The notes: generated from the letters alone by a model not told the origin. Numbered from the stretch's first letter, positions 26,518-37,357 are shown. The stretch: DNA of 64,000 nt from Lactobacillus huangpiensis (GCF_019972815.1 NZ_BPPA01000006.1:143652-207651); one strand, 5' to 3'. Made by a program: numbers and translations.

Positions 26518-26551
26518 GAATAAGGCTAATTAAATTAACCGAATAAAAAGC

Positions 26552-26588
26552 AAAAACATAGCTTCTCTTATTAAGAAACTATGTTTTT
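26552..26588. terminator. Terminator of the phosphoketolase gene
   Basis: AAAACATAG pairs with CTATGTTTT, with an inner TTCT/AGAA stem. It has A and T runs on both sides and lies 13 bases past the phosphoketolase stop. Confidence 0.8.
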
Positions 26589-26600
26589 AACTAACAATAT

Positions 26601-29003
26601 TTACTTGAAACCTGTCCATTTCCATTCAGTAACTTCAGGCATATCTTTACCATTATCACGAATGTATTGGTGGTGTTTTGCAAGCAATCTGTCCATTTCT
26701 GCCACAAAGCCAGCACTCTTTTCAGCGTAACGAGGAACACTTAAAATGGCATCCTTTGCTAAATGGAATCTATCAAGTTCGTTAACCACCCTCATATCAA
26801 ACGGTGTAGTAATATCTCCTTCTTCTTCATAACAATGAATATGAACATTGCCACGCTTGCGACCAAACCAAATGGATTGCATCATTGCCTTATAGCCATG
26901 CCATGCAAAGATTACTGGCACATCGCTTGGGAATAATTCAGCAAATTCTTCATCAGAAATTGCTTCTGGGTTATCCTTAGTATTCATCAATTTCATAACG
27001 TCAATTACGTTAATATAACGAATCTTGAGATCAGGGAAATTCTTATGCAAAATGTCAATTGCAGCAAGAGATTCCATTGTCGGTTCCGTTTCAGTTGAAG
27101 CAAATACAACATCAGGCTTAGCATTTTGGTCAGTCGATGCCCAATCAATGTATGATAAGCCGTGGTTTGCAATACGAGTTGCTTCATCAATTGAGAACCA
27201 CTGAGGTCTTTCCTGCTTTGAAGTAACCAAAATGTTGATGCATTCACGATCGCTGAAAGCTTTTTGTGAAATAGCGAGTAATGAATTAGTATCAGCTGGT
27301 AAATACTCATGAACTAAATCTGGACGATTCTTTTCATACATGTGAGTCAAGACACCTGGGTCTTGGTGAGTATAACCATTATGATCTTGTTGGAAGACAG
27401 TTGAAGTTGCAATGAAGTTTAATGATGGATAATCCTTACGCCAATATTGTTCCTTAGCTTTTCTTAACCATTTCATGTGTTGAGTCAGCATTGAATCTAC
27501 AACACGACCAAATGACTCATAAGTAGCAAAGAAACCATGACGACCTGATAAAACGTAACCCTCAAGCCAGCCTTCGGCTTGGTGTTCTGATAATTGAGAG
27601 TCAATTAAACGACCACTTGGTGCCAAGTTTTCATCATTAGGTGTATGAACGGAGCTTTCCCATTGCCGTTTTTGTTCATCAATAAACTTAAATAAGCGGT
27701 TAGACTTAGACTCATCTGGTCCAAAACCCCGGAAAGTATTTGGATTTAGTTCAGCAATTTCGTTCAAATATTTAGCCCATTCCGACATGTCTTCAGCTTC
27801 AATAGAACCTGGTTGATCAAATTTTAAGGCATACTTACGGTAATCAGGCAAACTAAGACGCTTAGCTTTCTCCCCACCTGCATTAGTGATTGGGTTCATG
27901 GCCATTCTGCTATCGCCAGTAACATTATCAGCCGTGACTATTTCAGTTGGAACGCCATTTTCATCGAATAACTCTTCCGGTTTATAACTCTTAAGCCAAT
28001 CAACCAGCATATCTTTATGTTCCATGTCATTTTGAGCGACTGGAATTGGAATCTGATGAGCCCTAAATGAGTTTTCAATTGGATTACCATCAAGATCCTT
28101 CTTTGGACCTGTCCAACCCTTTGGTACACGGAAAATGATCATTGGCCAATGCGGCAAAGTTTCATCATTATTCTCACGAGCATTCTTTTGAATAGCCTTA
28201 ATTTCTTCAATCACGTTATCCATCAATTTAGCCATTTCTTCATGAATCTGCATGTGGTCTTTATAGCCATCAAACTCGCCGCCCTTGTATGCAGAAATAA
28301 TATAAGGATGCCAGCCCATGCCTTCAAAATACTTGGTCAATTCTTCATCTGACATTCTAGAAACAATAGTCGGATTTGAAATCTTGAAACCATTAATTTG
28401 CAATATTGGTAAAACTGCCCCATCTTTGATAGGGTTAATAAACTTATCACTAAACCAGCTAGCTGCAAGAGGACCTGTTTCAGCCTCGCCATCACCAATT
28501 TCAACAGCCGCAATTACGTCAGGATTATCTAAAATTGCACCTGTGCCATGAGAAAGAGAATAACCTAGTTCTCCACCTTCGTGCATCGAACCGGGGGTTT
28601 CAGGTGCAGCATGTGAAGCAGACCCGCCAGGGAAGCTGAAACGTTTAAAGAGCTTAGCCATCCCTTTTTCATCTTGTTGAATTTCAGGATAAAGTTCACT
28701 ATAAGAACCATCAAGGTATGAATTAGATACCATAACCTGACCACCATGACCTGAACCTTCAATATAGAACATATTTAGGCCATATTTTTTGATAACTCTA
28801 TTTAAATGAGCATAAATAAAGTTTTGTGGTGAAATAGTACCCCAGTGACCAATTGGTTTAGGCTTAACTTCACTTGCTTTCAAATCATGTTTTAATAATG
28901 GATTACTCATTAAGAAAAGCTGACCTACAGATAGATAATTTGCTGCACGCCAGTGAGCATCAACACTTTTGAGAAATTCTTTTGAGTCGTAATCAACTGC
29001 CAT
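26601..29003 (-). CDS. xfp: Xylulose-5-phosphate/fructose-6-phosphate phosphoketolase
   Basis: This is a full-length phosphoketolase of 800 residues. [29 protein letters not shown] and [14 protein letters not shown] supply phosphate and thiamine diphosphate contacts in the N-terminal half; [17 protein letters not shown] residues ([20 protein letters not shown]) are conserved in the middle domain. It splits xylulose-5-phosphate with phosphate to acetyl phosphate and glyceraldehyde-3-phosphate in pentose fermentation; fructose-6-phosphate may also be used. GGGAG precedes the ATG. It has its own promoter, divergent from a DeoR regulator that may control it. Confidence 0.95.
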   Translation of the reverse strand: MAVDYDSKEFLKSVDAHWRAANYLSVGQLFLMSNPLLKHDLKASEVKPKPIGHWGTISPQNFIYAHLNRVIKKYGLNMFYIEGSGHGGQVMVSNSYLDGSYSELYPEIQQDEKGMAKLFKRFSFPGGSASHAAPETPGSMHEGGELGYSLSHGTGAILDNPDVIAAVEIGDGEAETGPLAASWFSDKFINPIKDGAVLPILQINGFKISNPTIVSRMSDEELTKYFEGMGWHPYIISAYKGGEFDGYKDHMQIHEEMAKLMDNVIEEIKAIQKNARENNDETLPHWPMIIFRVPKGWTGPKKDLDGNPIENSFRAHQIPIPVAQNDMEHKDMLVDWLKSYKPEELFDENGVPTEIVTADNVTGDSRMAMNPITNAGGEKAKRLSLPDYRKYALKFDQPGSIEAEDMSEWAKYLNEIAELNPNTFRGFGPDESKSNRLFKFIDEQKRQWESSVHTPNDENLAPSGRLIDSQLSEHQAEGWLEGYVLSGRHGFFATYESFGRVVDSMLTQHMKWLRKAKEQYWRKDYPSLNFIATSTVFQQDHNGYTHQDPGVLTHMYEKNRPDLVHEYLPADTNSLLAISQKAFSDRECINILVTSKQERPQWFSIDEATRIANHGLSYIDWASTDQNAKPDVVFASTETEPTMESLAAIDILHKNFPDLKIRYINVIDVMKLMNTKDNPEAISDEEFAELFPSDVPVIFAWHGYKAMMQSIWFGRKRGNVHIHCYEEEGDITTPFDMRVVNELDRFHLAKDAILSVPRYAEKSAGFVAEMDRLLAKHHQYIRDNGKDMPEVTEWKWTGFK

Positions 29004-29050
29004 TTTTATTCTCCCTTTTTAATATTTGCTAAAATTCATTTGATAAACAT

Positions 29051-29096
29051 ATTATAGCAAGTTTTTGTCAAAGTTCAACCATTTTGAAAATTGGTT
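29051..29096 (-). promoter_or_regulatory. Phosphoketolase promoter and adjoining dyad
   Basis: TTGAAC (29073-29078) and TATAAT (29051-29056) are 16 bases apart on the minus strand. Overlapping and just upstream of the -35 is an inverted repeat, AACCATTTT/AAAATTGGTT (29077-29096), one base from perfect. It may be the site of the divergent DeoR regulator. Confidence 0.6.
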
Positions 29097-29290
29097 CGTC
29101 CCAATTTCTAAAAAATAAGTGTTTAGTTATTGTCGAGTAGATAATTAATACTATTATTATGGTATTTTTTATTTACAGATCAGCATATTTATGTTCAAAT
29201 ACTGATAAATACTTATTTTTTAAATTAAATACTGAAAAAGTGATTAAACAATATTTATTCTAGTGCTAAATTAGGCACAGGAGAGGTAAA

Positions 29291-30055
29291 ATGACACAAG
29301 AAGAACGCCTGCGACAAATTAAGCAAATGCTTAATAAAGAAAATCATTTGAGTACTCGCAAGTTAGCTGATTATTTCAAAATTTCTTTTGATACAGCTAG
29401 ACGAGATGTAGTTCGTTTAACTGCAACTGGACAAGCAATTCGTGTTCATGGTGGATTAGTAGCGATAGACCGTAGTGATGTACCCAACTTCCTCATGAGA
29501 AGTCAAATAGATTCACCAGTTAAAACTAAAATGGCAAAAATGGCTCAAAGATTTATCCATCCTAACCAGTGTGACTTTATTGGTCCATCAACCACTTTAA
29601 AGAAATTATGTGAATTAATTTGTGGTACTGACTTGCAAATCGTTACTAACTCAATTGATAATTCATTAGCTCTGATGCAATCTAAATTACCTAATGTAAG
29701 ACTTCTTGGAGGCAAAATAGATAAGGAAGACAGATTTAATTACTCTGTTGATTCACTTGAACTTTTGCAAAAAATAAGTTTTAACACTGCTTTTGTTGGC
29801 ACATCAAATGTTAGAAGCGATGGTATCTATTCAGCAAAAATGAGTGATTCAGAATTAATCAAGATCGCATGTTCAAGAGCTAAGCAAGTGGTTGTAATCG
29901 CAGAAAAATATAAATTTAATAGTCAAAATACTTCTCCTTACATGTCAATTCCGCTTAATAAGATTGACGTTTTAATCACAGATTTGCCTTTATCTGAAAA
30001 TTTCCAAAAAATTTTTTCACCAAAGACACAAATTATTTCGATATTGAGGAAGTGA
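29291..30055 (+). CDS. DeoR-family transcriptional regulator
   Basis: The protein has 254 residues. The helix-turn-helix is STRKLADYFKISFDTARRDV (about residues 21-40) followed by IRVHGG, and the sensor domain has FIGPSTT, VRLLGGKID and ENFQK near the end. AGGAGAGG precedes the ATG. It is divergent from the phosphoketolase gene across 287 bases, so it may sense a pentose phosphate and control that gene. It is only distantly similar to the DeoR at 6259-7032. A small frameshifted gene follows 4 bases after its stop. Confidence 0.88.
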   Translation: MTQEERLRQIKQMLNKENHLSTRKLADYFKISFDTARRDVVRLTATGQAIRVHGGLVAIDRSDVPNFLMRSQIDSPVKTKMAKMAQRFIHPNQCDFIGPSTTLKKLCELICGTDLQIVTNSIDNSLALMQSKLPNVRLLGGKIDKEDRFNYSVDSLELLQKISFNTAFVGTSNVRSDGIYSAKMSDSELIKIACSRAKQVVVIAEKYKFNSQNTSPYMSIPLNKIDVLITDLPLSENFQKIFSPKTQIISILRK

Positions 30056-30059
30056 GGTT

Positions 30060-30429
30060 ATGAACAACTTTTTTTGATAGCTTATTTTCTAAAAAAAAGC
30101 AACTAATCGAAGAAGTTTATATAGATTTAGATCAGTTTTATAGGAGTTTCTACTCTAATATATATAATGAATTGAATATTAATAAATATAAGCAAATTCG
30201 TGATGCTATTGGTATGGTAATGCGTAAGTTTGACAGTCACGATCACCCATTAGATTATACTGGTAAATTAGTATTGTATATTGAAGCTTGTGTCGCACTT
30301 CAGCATTTGCATTTAACAACCTTGCAGCAAAAACTTTTACATGATTTAGGTGAAAAAACTAAAAACATTAACTTAAATTTTGTTTATACTGGACGGATCA
30401 CGGATATGCAACAATTTGGAAATGTTTGA
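30060..30429 (+). pseudogene. Frameshifted small gene resembling enterocin A-type bacteriocin immunity proteins
   Basis: From ATG at 30060 the frame reads MNNFF and stops at once after a run of seven T. If the run were six T, the frame would stay open to 30429 as a 122-residue protein (MNNFFDSLFSKKKQLIEEVY and on). Its helical pattern and ending (LGEKTKNINLNFVYTGRITD, then MQQFGNV) resemble the four-helix EntA-type immunity family. GAGG lies very near the ATG. The in-frame part from TTG at 30172 alone would lack the first helix. The lesion may be a real mutation, a phase-variable T tract or a read error. No bacteriocin gene is nearby. Confidence 0.55.
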
Positions 30430-30457
30430 TTTTCTTTTTTAAATAGAATGTATCCCA

Positions 30458-30484
30458 AAAAAGCAGGCTTAAGCCTGCTTTTTC
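30458..30484. terminator. Bidirectional terminator between convergent genes
   Basis: AAAAGCAGGCTT and AAGCCTGCTTTT form a perfect palindromic stem with A and T runs. It serves the small frameshifted gene and the convergent GntR gene. Confidence 0.9.
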
Positions 30485-31209
30485 TATTTATTCAAATTAA
30501 CAAATGTATTGAATTTCATATATTGATAATGAATTCGCATTGTAGAAACTTCAAATGGAGTTCCATCATCCAAAAAGAAGATACCTTCCATTACTCCCAC
30601 TGGTTCACTCTTTTTTAAATTAAGGCGAGATTGGTCTTCATCATTTGAAGGCTCAACCGTAATATTCAGAAACGCTTTGGTAACAACTTTATTTTGCGAA
30701 TCTTCTAGGTAATTAAAAAGTGATTTTTTCAAGTGTTCAGGTTTTAACTCAGGAACAATTTTAATAGGCACATAGCCTGTTTCTATTAAAAATGGTTGTT
30801 CATCTAGAAAGCGCAGCCTTTTAAACTCATAAACAAAGTCATTTTCTTTAAGGAATAAGTCTTGTGCTATTCCTTTCGGAGTCTTGATTACGTTAAAAGA
30901 AAGCAATTTGATTCCCTGCTTTTTACCAGGAACCTTCAAACTATCAGTCAAACCTAGGTTAGACCCTTCATAACGAAACAAAGATTGATTTTTTAAATAT
31001 AAAGGGTTAATAAATGTTCCGCTGCCTCTTTTTTTAAAGACAATACCTTGTTGAGAAAGCATCTCCATCGCCCTTTTCATTGAAGAACGACTTACTTGAT
31101 AGTGTTCAGCTAGACTACGCTCGTCTGGAAGGCGCATCCCCTCATATTTGTTATCTAGAATATTTTGTTTGATATCACGCATCACAGTACGATAAACGAA
31201 ATCTGCCAT
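30484..31209 (-). CDS. GntR-family regulator, HutC type with UTRA domain
   Basis: The protein has 241 residues. The winged helix contains LPDERSLAEHYQVSRSSMKR and KRGSGTFI; the UTRA domain includes YEFKRLRFLDEQPFLIETGY and VMEGIFFLDDGTPFEVSTM. GAGG precedes the ATG. It lies 8 bases after the nucleoside hydrolase gene in the same operon, so it probably controls nucleoside or ribose use in response to a sugar phosphate. Confidence 0.88.
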   Translation of the reverse strand: MADFVYRTVMRDIKQNILDNKYEGMRLPDERSLAEHYQVSRSSMKRAMEMLSQQGIVFKKRGSGTFINPLYLKNQSLFRYEGSNLGLTDSLKVPGKKQGIKLLSFNVIKTPKGIAQDLFLKENDFVYEFKRLRFLDEQPFLIETGYVPIKIVPELKPEHLKKSLFNYLEDSQNKVVTKAFLNITVEPSNDEDQSRLNLKKSEPVGVMEGIFFLDDGTPFEVSTMRIHYQYMKFNTFVNLNK

Positions 31210-31217
31210 TATCTACC

Positions 31218-32141
31218 TCAATTATTTATATTCCTGATGGAAGAAACTAACCATTCTGAAAATTGAACTCGGTCAACTTTTACACCAACTTGAACATTTG
31301 CCGGTTTATTAAAAAAGTTATTAAAATCAATCAGCGAAGCACCATAGGCACTTGGACTTTTGGTATCTACTATGACATAAGCTGGCTTAAAAGCAAACAT
31401 TTCGGGCTTTACCAACATACCAGCTGCCAGTGCATCGTAAACTTCACGGCCATTGGTTTCAGTATGATCATGTAAATTGCTCATAATATGATAGAGCATA
31501 TCTCCCGTTCTGCCCGATTGCTTAATTTGATCCAAAACATCTGGGGTCACATATGCTTGATGTCCTAATTCGAGTGGTGCTAATAAAATTTTTATGCCAC
31601 TTGAAAAAACAATCTGTGCTGCTTCAGGATCGCCCGCAACATTATATTCTGCATAAGGCCCCCAATTGCCGCGACCAATTGCACCACCCATAATTACCAG
31701 TTGCTCAATTTTAGGCAAATCTTCTGGAAATTGTCTAAAGTAAAGCGCAAAATCTGTTGCTGGTCCAATTTGCATTAACGTTACTTTTTCAGCACTGCCA
31801 GCAACAACTTCATGAATTGCCTCTGCAGCTATACCTGGTTTTAATAAGTTGTGATTGGGCGCAGGAAAGTCAAATCCAGCCAGTCCACTCTTTCCGTGAA
31901 CATCTGAGGCATCGATTTGATCTCGCAGTAAAGGTCTGACAGCACCACTTACAACGGGGACAGTGGTTTTTAAAAATGTTTCCAATTTTAAAGTATTGTC
32001 CAGAGTATTTTTCAATGGTACGTTGCCCCAAGTTGCTGCTATCAATTTAACATCAAATTCAGGGGCAAATAAGGCAACGGTAATTGCAACAACGTCGTCA
32101 ATTCCGGGATCTGTACTAATTATCAATGGTTTTTTTAACAT
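31218..32141 (-). CDS. Inosine/uridine-preferring nucleoside hydrolase family protein
   Basis: The protein has 307 residues. The N-terminal Ca2+-site motif is STDPGIDDV (residues 9-17). The catalytic aspartate of DPG and the DD pair are kept, but the first aspartate of the usual DxDPGxDD is a serine. LMQIGPATDFALYFRQFPED and GAIGRGNWGPYAEYNVAGDP (with AEYN and DPEAA) match the family. The enzyme splits ribonucleosides to base and ribose. GAGG precedes the ATG. It is first in a two-gene operon with GntR, next to rpiA, which would channel ribose phosphate onward. Confidence 0.88.
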   Translation of the reverse strand: MLKKPLIISTDPGIDDVVAITVALFAPEFDVKLIAATWGNVPLKNTLDNTLKLETFLKTTVPVVSGAVRPLLRDQIDASDVHGKSGLAGFDFPAPNHNLLKPGIAAEAIHEVVAGSAEKVTLMQIGPATDFALYFRQFPEDLPKIEQLVIMGGAIGRGNWGPYAEYNVAGDPEAAQIVFSSGIKILLAPLELGHQAYVTPDVLDQIKQSGRTGDMLYHIMSNLHDHTETNGREVYDALAAGMLVKPEMFAFKPAYVIVDTKSPSAYGASLIDFNNFFNKPANVQVGVKVDRVQFSEWLVSSIRNINN

Positions 32142-32226
32142 AAGTATCCTCTTTTTAAAAATGGTTATAAAACAATAATACCAAATTTAGCTACTCGTTG
32201 CTGTAAAAATAAAAAGAGCTGGCATT

Positions 32227-32270
32227 GAAATAAGCCCCGAAAGTTAGAAAACTATTTGGGACTTATTTCA
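32227..32270 (-). repeat. Long imperfect dyad after rpiA
   Basis: GAAATAAG and CTTATTTC are the outer arms, with an inner CCC/GGG pair. Read on the minus strand the T run comes about 10 bases later. It is probably the rpiA terminator in a weak form. Confidence 0.45.
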
Positions 32271-32301
32271 CTCATAGTTATGTTTCAAGCTAACTTAAAA
32301 G

Positions 32302-32994
32302 CTACTTTTTTCGATCTTCGATCTTGCCATTAGAATGTGCAATAAATGCCTCATCGCACATCCCAAGAAAAAGCCCATGTTCTACCACGCCTACGGTATG
32401 ATCCAAATAATCAGCTAAACCATTGGGAACTGGAATAGGATCAATATTCAAATCGATAATAAAATTGCCATAATGAGTTACAAAGCGTTCATTTCCTGAC
32501 ATGCGCCACTGCGGATTTAAGCCTTCGGATTGAAAAAGTTTAAAATTTTGTTCACACGAAACAGGTAAAACCTCAACAGGCAAAGCAAAGCCGCATAAAC
32601 GCTCAACTACTTTAGATTCGTCTACAATCCAAATTATTTTGCGAGAATTTATTGCAACATTTTTTTCCATTGTCAAAGCGCCACCGCCGCCCTTAATACC
32701 ATCAAAGTTAGCTGCTAACCTGTCTGCGCCATCGATAGTCAAATCAAGTTGATCTACTGCATTCAAGTCATCAACATGAAAACCGTAGCTTTCCATTTGC
32801 TTCTTGCTTCTGCTTGAAGTCGTTACCACAGCATCAAGGTCAAGTCCTTCTTCTTTTTTTCTTCTGCCTAATTCATCAATTAAAAATGCTACTGTTGAAC
32901 CAGTGCCTACTCCCAGTTTCATTCCTGATTTGACTAATTCAGCAGCTTTTACGGCAGCCTGTTTTTTTAACTTATCCTGCTCTTCTTTATCCAT
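32302..32994 (-). CDS. rpiA: Ribose-5-phosphate isomerase A
   Basis: The protein has 230 residues and the full set of RpiA signatures: GVGTGSTVAFLIDEL, LTIDGADRLA, IKGGGGALTMEKNVA and a C-terminal HTVGVVEHGLFLGMCDEAFI. It interconverts ribose-5-phosphate and ribulose-5-phosphate in the cytosol. The ribosome binding site is weak (AGAAAG). It is monocistronic and lies between nucleoside hydrolase and dps, so it suits ribose salvage that ends at phosphoketolase. This may be a second, catabolic RpiA; the window does not show whether another exists. Confidence 0.92.
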   Translation of the reverse strand: MDKEEQDKLKKQAAVKAAELVKSGMKLGVGTGSTVAFLIDELGRRKKEEGLDLDAVVTTSSRSKKQMESYGFHVDDLNAVDQLDLTIDGADRLAANFDGIKGGGGALTMEKNVAINSRKIIWIVDESKVVERLCGFALPVEVLPVSCEQNFKLFQSEGLNPQWRMSGNERFVTHYGNFIIDLNIDPIPVPNGLADYLDHTVGVVEHGLFLGMCDEAFIAHSNGKIEDRKK

Positions 32995-33072
32995 AATTCA
33001 TGCTTTCTAAAACTATATTATTAATTGTCAATTTAAATCAATTATAGCAAAAGTAAGATAAAAAGAAGATAC

Positions 33073-33098
33073 AAAAAAGCAGTCAAAACTGCTTTTAC
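33073..33098 (-). terminator. Terminator of the dps gene
   Basis: AAAAGCAGT and ACTGCTTTT form a stem with a CAAA loop. It lies just past the dps stop. Confidence 0.8.
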
Positions 33099-33109
33099 AC
33101 TTCACTTAA

Positions 33110-33580
33110 TTATTCTGGATCAATTTCAGGAGCCTTGTTAATTTCGCCTGACATCATCCAAATTCTCTTTTCTACATCAGTGTGGAAACCAGTTAACATA
33201 TCATTAGTTGAATAGTCTCCTTCTTCATCACTGACTTTAATGCCTTCTTCATAGAGTTGATCAAGGTAATGGTAATCTTCAATAATTTTTGCATAACGTT
33301 CATCTATTGTTTCGTTCCAATTGCCCTTTTCATCAGGAATCTTAGTTTTAGCTGCTATTTCACCTAAGGTTGAAACTGGAGAACCATCAAGAGTAATTAA
33401 ACGTTCAGAAACTTGATCCAGTTGGTCAGCTAATTCGTCCATTACCTTATCTAAATATGGATGTAATTTCAAAAAACGATCACCACGCATGTACCAGTGA
33501 TGTTGATGAACCACCATGTGTAGTTGAGTCAAATCAGCAACTAATTGGTTTAAAACTTCTTTAGTCTTTGGATATTTCAT
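33110..33580 (-). CDS. dps: Dps/ferritin-like DNA-protecting protein
   Basis: The protein has 156 residues. HMVVHQHHWYMRGDRFLKLH and DQLDQVSERLITLDG hold the histidine, aspartate and glutamate ligands of the intersubunit ferroxidase centre. Dps forms a dodecamer that stores iron, consumes peroxide and shields DNA under stress. GGAGG precedes the ATG. It is monocistronic with a hairpin terminator. It is at the short end for the family and lacks a lysine-rich N-terminal DNA-binding tail. Confidence 0.93.
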   Translation of the reverse strand: MKYPKTKEVLNQLVADLTQLHMVVHQHHWYMRGDRFLKLHPYLDKVMDELADQLDQVSERLITLDGSPVSTLGEIAAKTKIPDEKGNWNETIDERYAKIIEDYHYLDQLYEEGIKVSDEEGDYSTNDMLTGFHTDVEKRIWMMSGEINKAPEIDPE

Positions 33581-33694
33581 ATAAAAGTGCCTCCAAAATC
33601 TATTAACATTGTTACACTTTTATTATAGCCAGTAAGCGCTATTAATACTAAAATATTGTTTAGCATTTTTTACTCCTACTATAATCTATAATAA

Positions 33695-33723
33695 AAAAAT
33701 CTGCCTTTACCAGACAGATTTTA
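33695..33723 (-). terminator. Terminator of the PTS IIC gene
   Basis: AAAATCTG and CAGATTTT form the stem around a TTTACC-containing loop. It lies 14 bases past the IIC stop. Confidence 0.75.
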
Positions 33724-33736
33724 AATAATCTATTTT

Positions 33737-35101
33737 TTATGCAACATCTGGGGTTGCATTGTTCTTCTCTTTCTTTAGAGTGACATTGTCATAATGCTTA
33801 ATAAACGGATACCAGATTAGAAATGCAACTATTGCACATATAATTGCGAGGATCCCTCCTTGCCAACTTGTCGTAGCTAAGTAGCCGCCAATACCAACTG
33901 GTGTTGGCCAAGGCTGTTGTACTCTAATGACCGGAACTATCCTTGCCGCAATAGCTAAATAAGCTACCAGACCGGAAGCCATTGGAGCACAAATAAACGG
34001 CACAAATAAGTCAATATTATACACAATTGGCAACCCGAACAGAATTGGTTCGTTTATATTGAAAATTGCTGGTACAATTTCAACTTTACCTAATTCTTTC
34101 AACTGTGTTGAACGTGCTCTTAATACCAGCCAGATAGCAACACCTAATGTGGCACCTGAACCACCAATTGTAACAAACGCATTTAAAATTTCACCAGCAA
34201 AAACATGGTGAGTACCTTGATTAACATTTGCCTGCATATTGGCTAAAACTATTGGTGAATAAAAGGAGCTAATAATTGTTGCGCCATGAATTCCAAACCA
34301 CCATAAAAAGTGAATTAAAAAGAGTATGATCAGGAATCCCCACCAAGTATCTGCAATATTGCTGATGAAAGAAAACGGGATAAATAACACATTGAATAAA
34401 TCAGTTCCTGCCAAAACTAAGGCCATATTAATTGCCGACATCACTACAGCAACACAAAAACCAGGTATCATGGCACTAAATGAGTTTGCCACTCCTGATG
34501 GGACTGAATCTGGCATTTTTATTTGCCAGTTGTGCTTAATTGTAAAGCGATAAATCTGAACGGTTATCCACGCAACCACTAATCCAATAAAAATACCTAC
34601 AGCACCTATACGATAAATACCGGTTAATGGAGCTGCTTGGTATCCGCCAGCAACCATTTTGTCTTTAGTAAATATGGTTATAAATTCTACTCTGCCATTT
34701 TTCCAAACTAATTCAGCTACGGTAATAAAGAACCCCATTAGGAACATCATCAAGCCATCTATAGGTATCAAGTTTAAATGTTCTTCATCACGGTAAATTT
34801 TTGTATAAGAGTAAGCAAAAGTGCCAGAGAAAACTAGTGCGATGATTCCCATAGTAGCATTATAAACAGACTGAAACAGATTAGTAAGACGACCTATTGT
34901 TCCCGCATACCAAGTAGCAAACCCGGGAACGGGAATTGCTTGCGGCAATACAGTCAAAATTAAGAAAATGGACCCAATTATCGAAAATGAAATAACGCTA
35001 TAACCCGCGTCCATAATCGACCTTACAAATCTTGTGGCAGCAAATTTACCGGCCACTTCAGCAATTCGATCTTTTATTGGTTTTTGATTTGGTTCAGCCA
35101 T
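33737..35101 (-). CDS. celB: PTS cellobiose/beta-glucoside IIC component (CelB-like)
   Basis: The protein has 454 residues and about ten hydrophobic segments. HFLWWFGIHGATIISSFYSP and IFNINEPILFGLPIVYNIDL are the sugar-binding signatures of lactose/cellobiose-family IIC proteins. It transports and phosphorylates beta-glucosides across the membrane with the IIA and IIB encoded at 38.6-39.3 kb. The start at 35101 has GAGGAG upstream; an extension to 35131 has none. It has its own promoter with a cre site. It is divergent, beyond a small membrane-protein gene, from the 6-phospho-beta-glucosidase. Confidence 0.92.
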   Translation of the reverse strand: MAEPNQKPIKDRIAEVAGKFAATRFVRSIMDAGYSVISFSIIGSIFLILTVLPQAIPVPGFATWYAGTIGRLTNLFQSVYNATMGIIALVFSGTFAYSYTKIYRDEEHLNLIPIDGLMMFLMGFFITVAELVWKNGRVEFITIFTKDKMVAGGYQAAPLTGIYRIGAVGIFIGLVVAWITVQIYRFTIKHNWQIKMPDSVPSGVANSFSAMIPGFCVAVVMSAINMALVLAGTDLFNVLFIPFSFISNIADTWWGFLIILFLIHFLWWFGIHGATIISSFYSPIVLANMQANVNQGTHHVFAGEILNAFVTIGGSGATLGVAIWLVLRARSTQLKELGKVEIVPAIFNINEPILFGLPIVYNIDLFVPFICAPMASGLVAYLAIAARIVPVIRVQQPWPTPVGIGGYLATTSWQGGILAIICAIVAFLIWYPFIKHYDNVTLKKEKNNATPDVA

Positions 35102-35152
35102 AAAATATACTCCTCTCAGATAGTAATACATAATTAACTACTATTAATAAAT

Positions 35153-35180
35153 ATTGTAAGCGTATTCAAATAAAATGCAA
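35153..35180 (-). promoter_or_regulatory. celB promoter with candidate cre site
   Basis: TTGCAT (35175-35180) and TACAAT (35153-35158) are 16 bases apart on the minus strand. TGTAAGCGTATTCA at 35155-35168 matches the CcpA cre consensus at all but one position and overlaps the -10, a position that blocks polymerase. Confidence 0.7.
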
Positions 35181-35693
35181 CTATTTGTCATTTATTACAG
35201 TTTCGATTGCATTTAAATATTTATCTTTTCCAATAATAATGTTATGTATTCTACGTTCACAGAAATAAGCTAACAAAATGCCAGCTAATAAAATAGCAAT
35301 CATAAAATAACTTGAACTTGTACTGGTTATAAAAGGGAAGATTTGCAATTTAAAAGGTAAAAACAGACAAACGATCAGAAAAGTATTAGCAACAATTTGT
35401 ATCCAAAAATAAATTCTTGTAATTGGTACATCACTCTTGTGGTTGTACATTTTTGTTAACTGTTCTATAGCAGCAATGCTGGAGAATAGAGTTAGTATAC
35501 CAGATAAAATTATCCCTAAGAGTTTTTTATATTGAACTAAAATTAACAGCCAAAAAAGGTTAGCAAACCAAAAAATGACAACACAATAACGGACCATTAG
35601 ATAACGGCTAAAATAAAGATATTTGATCTTATCATTATGCTTTTTACGTTCAACTTTATTTTTCTCTGAAGAACTATTCATTTTAAGCTTCAT
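35181..35693 (-). CDS. Membrane protein of unknown function next to the cellobiose PTS
   Basis: I do not recognise the family. The 170-residue protein has a charged N-terminus (SSSEKNKVERKKHNDK) and about four membrane segments at roughly 31-52, 55-75, 92-112 and 122-145, with no catalytic motif. The start is uncertain: ATG at 35693 follows AAAGGA with no spacing, and ATG at 35681 lies 12 bases from it. It is upstream of celB on the same strand and divergent from bglA, so it may be an accessory of the beta-glucoside system. The celB promoter lies directly behind its stop. Confidence 0.65.
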   Translation of the reverse strand: MKLKMNSSSEKNKVERKKHNDKIKYLYFSRYLMVRYCVVIFWFANLFWLLILVQYKKLLGIILSGILTLFSSIAAIEQLTKMYNHKSDVPITRIYFWIQIVANTFLIVCLFLPFKLQIFPFITSTSSSYFMIAILLAGILLAYFCERRIHNIIIGKDKYLNAIETVINDK

Positions 35694-35759
35694 TCCTTTA
35701 CTATATTATATTAACAAGTATAGTCTAAATTACTCAAATAATGATAATAATTGTACGCC

Positions 35760-37278
<1,519 letters not shown>

Positions 37279-37326
37279 CCTCGTAACTTTAAAAAATTGG
37301 CATTTTTTAAAAAAAGTAAATTTAAT

Positions 37327-37357
37327 ACACGGCACTTGTATAAGTGCCGTGTTTTTC
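37327..37357 (+). terminator. Terminator of bglA
   Basis: ACACGGCACTT and AAGTGCCGTGT form a perfect stem with a GTAT loop, followed by a T run. Confidence 0.92.
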
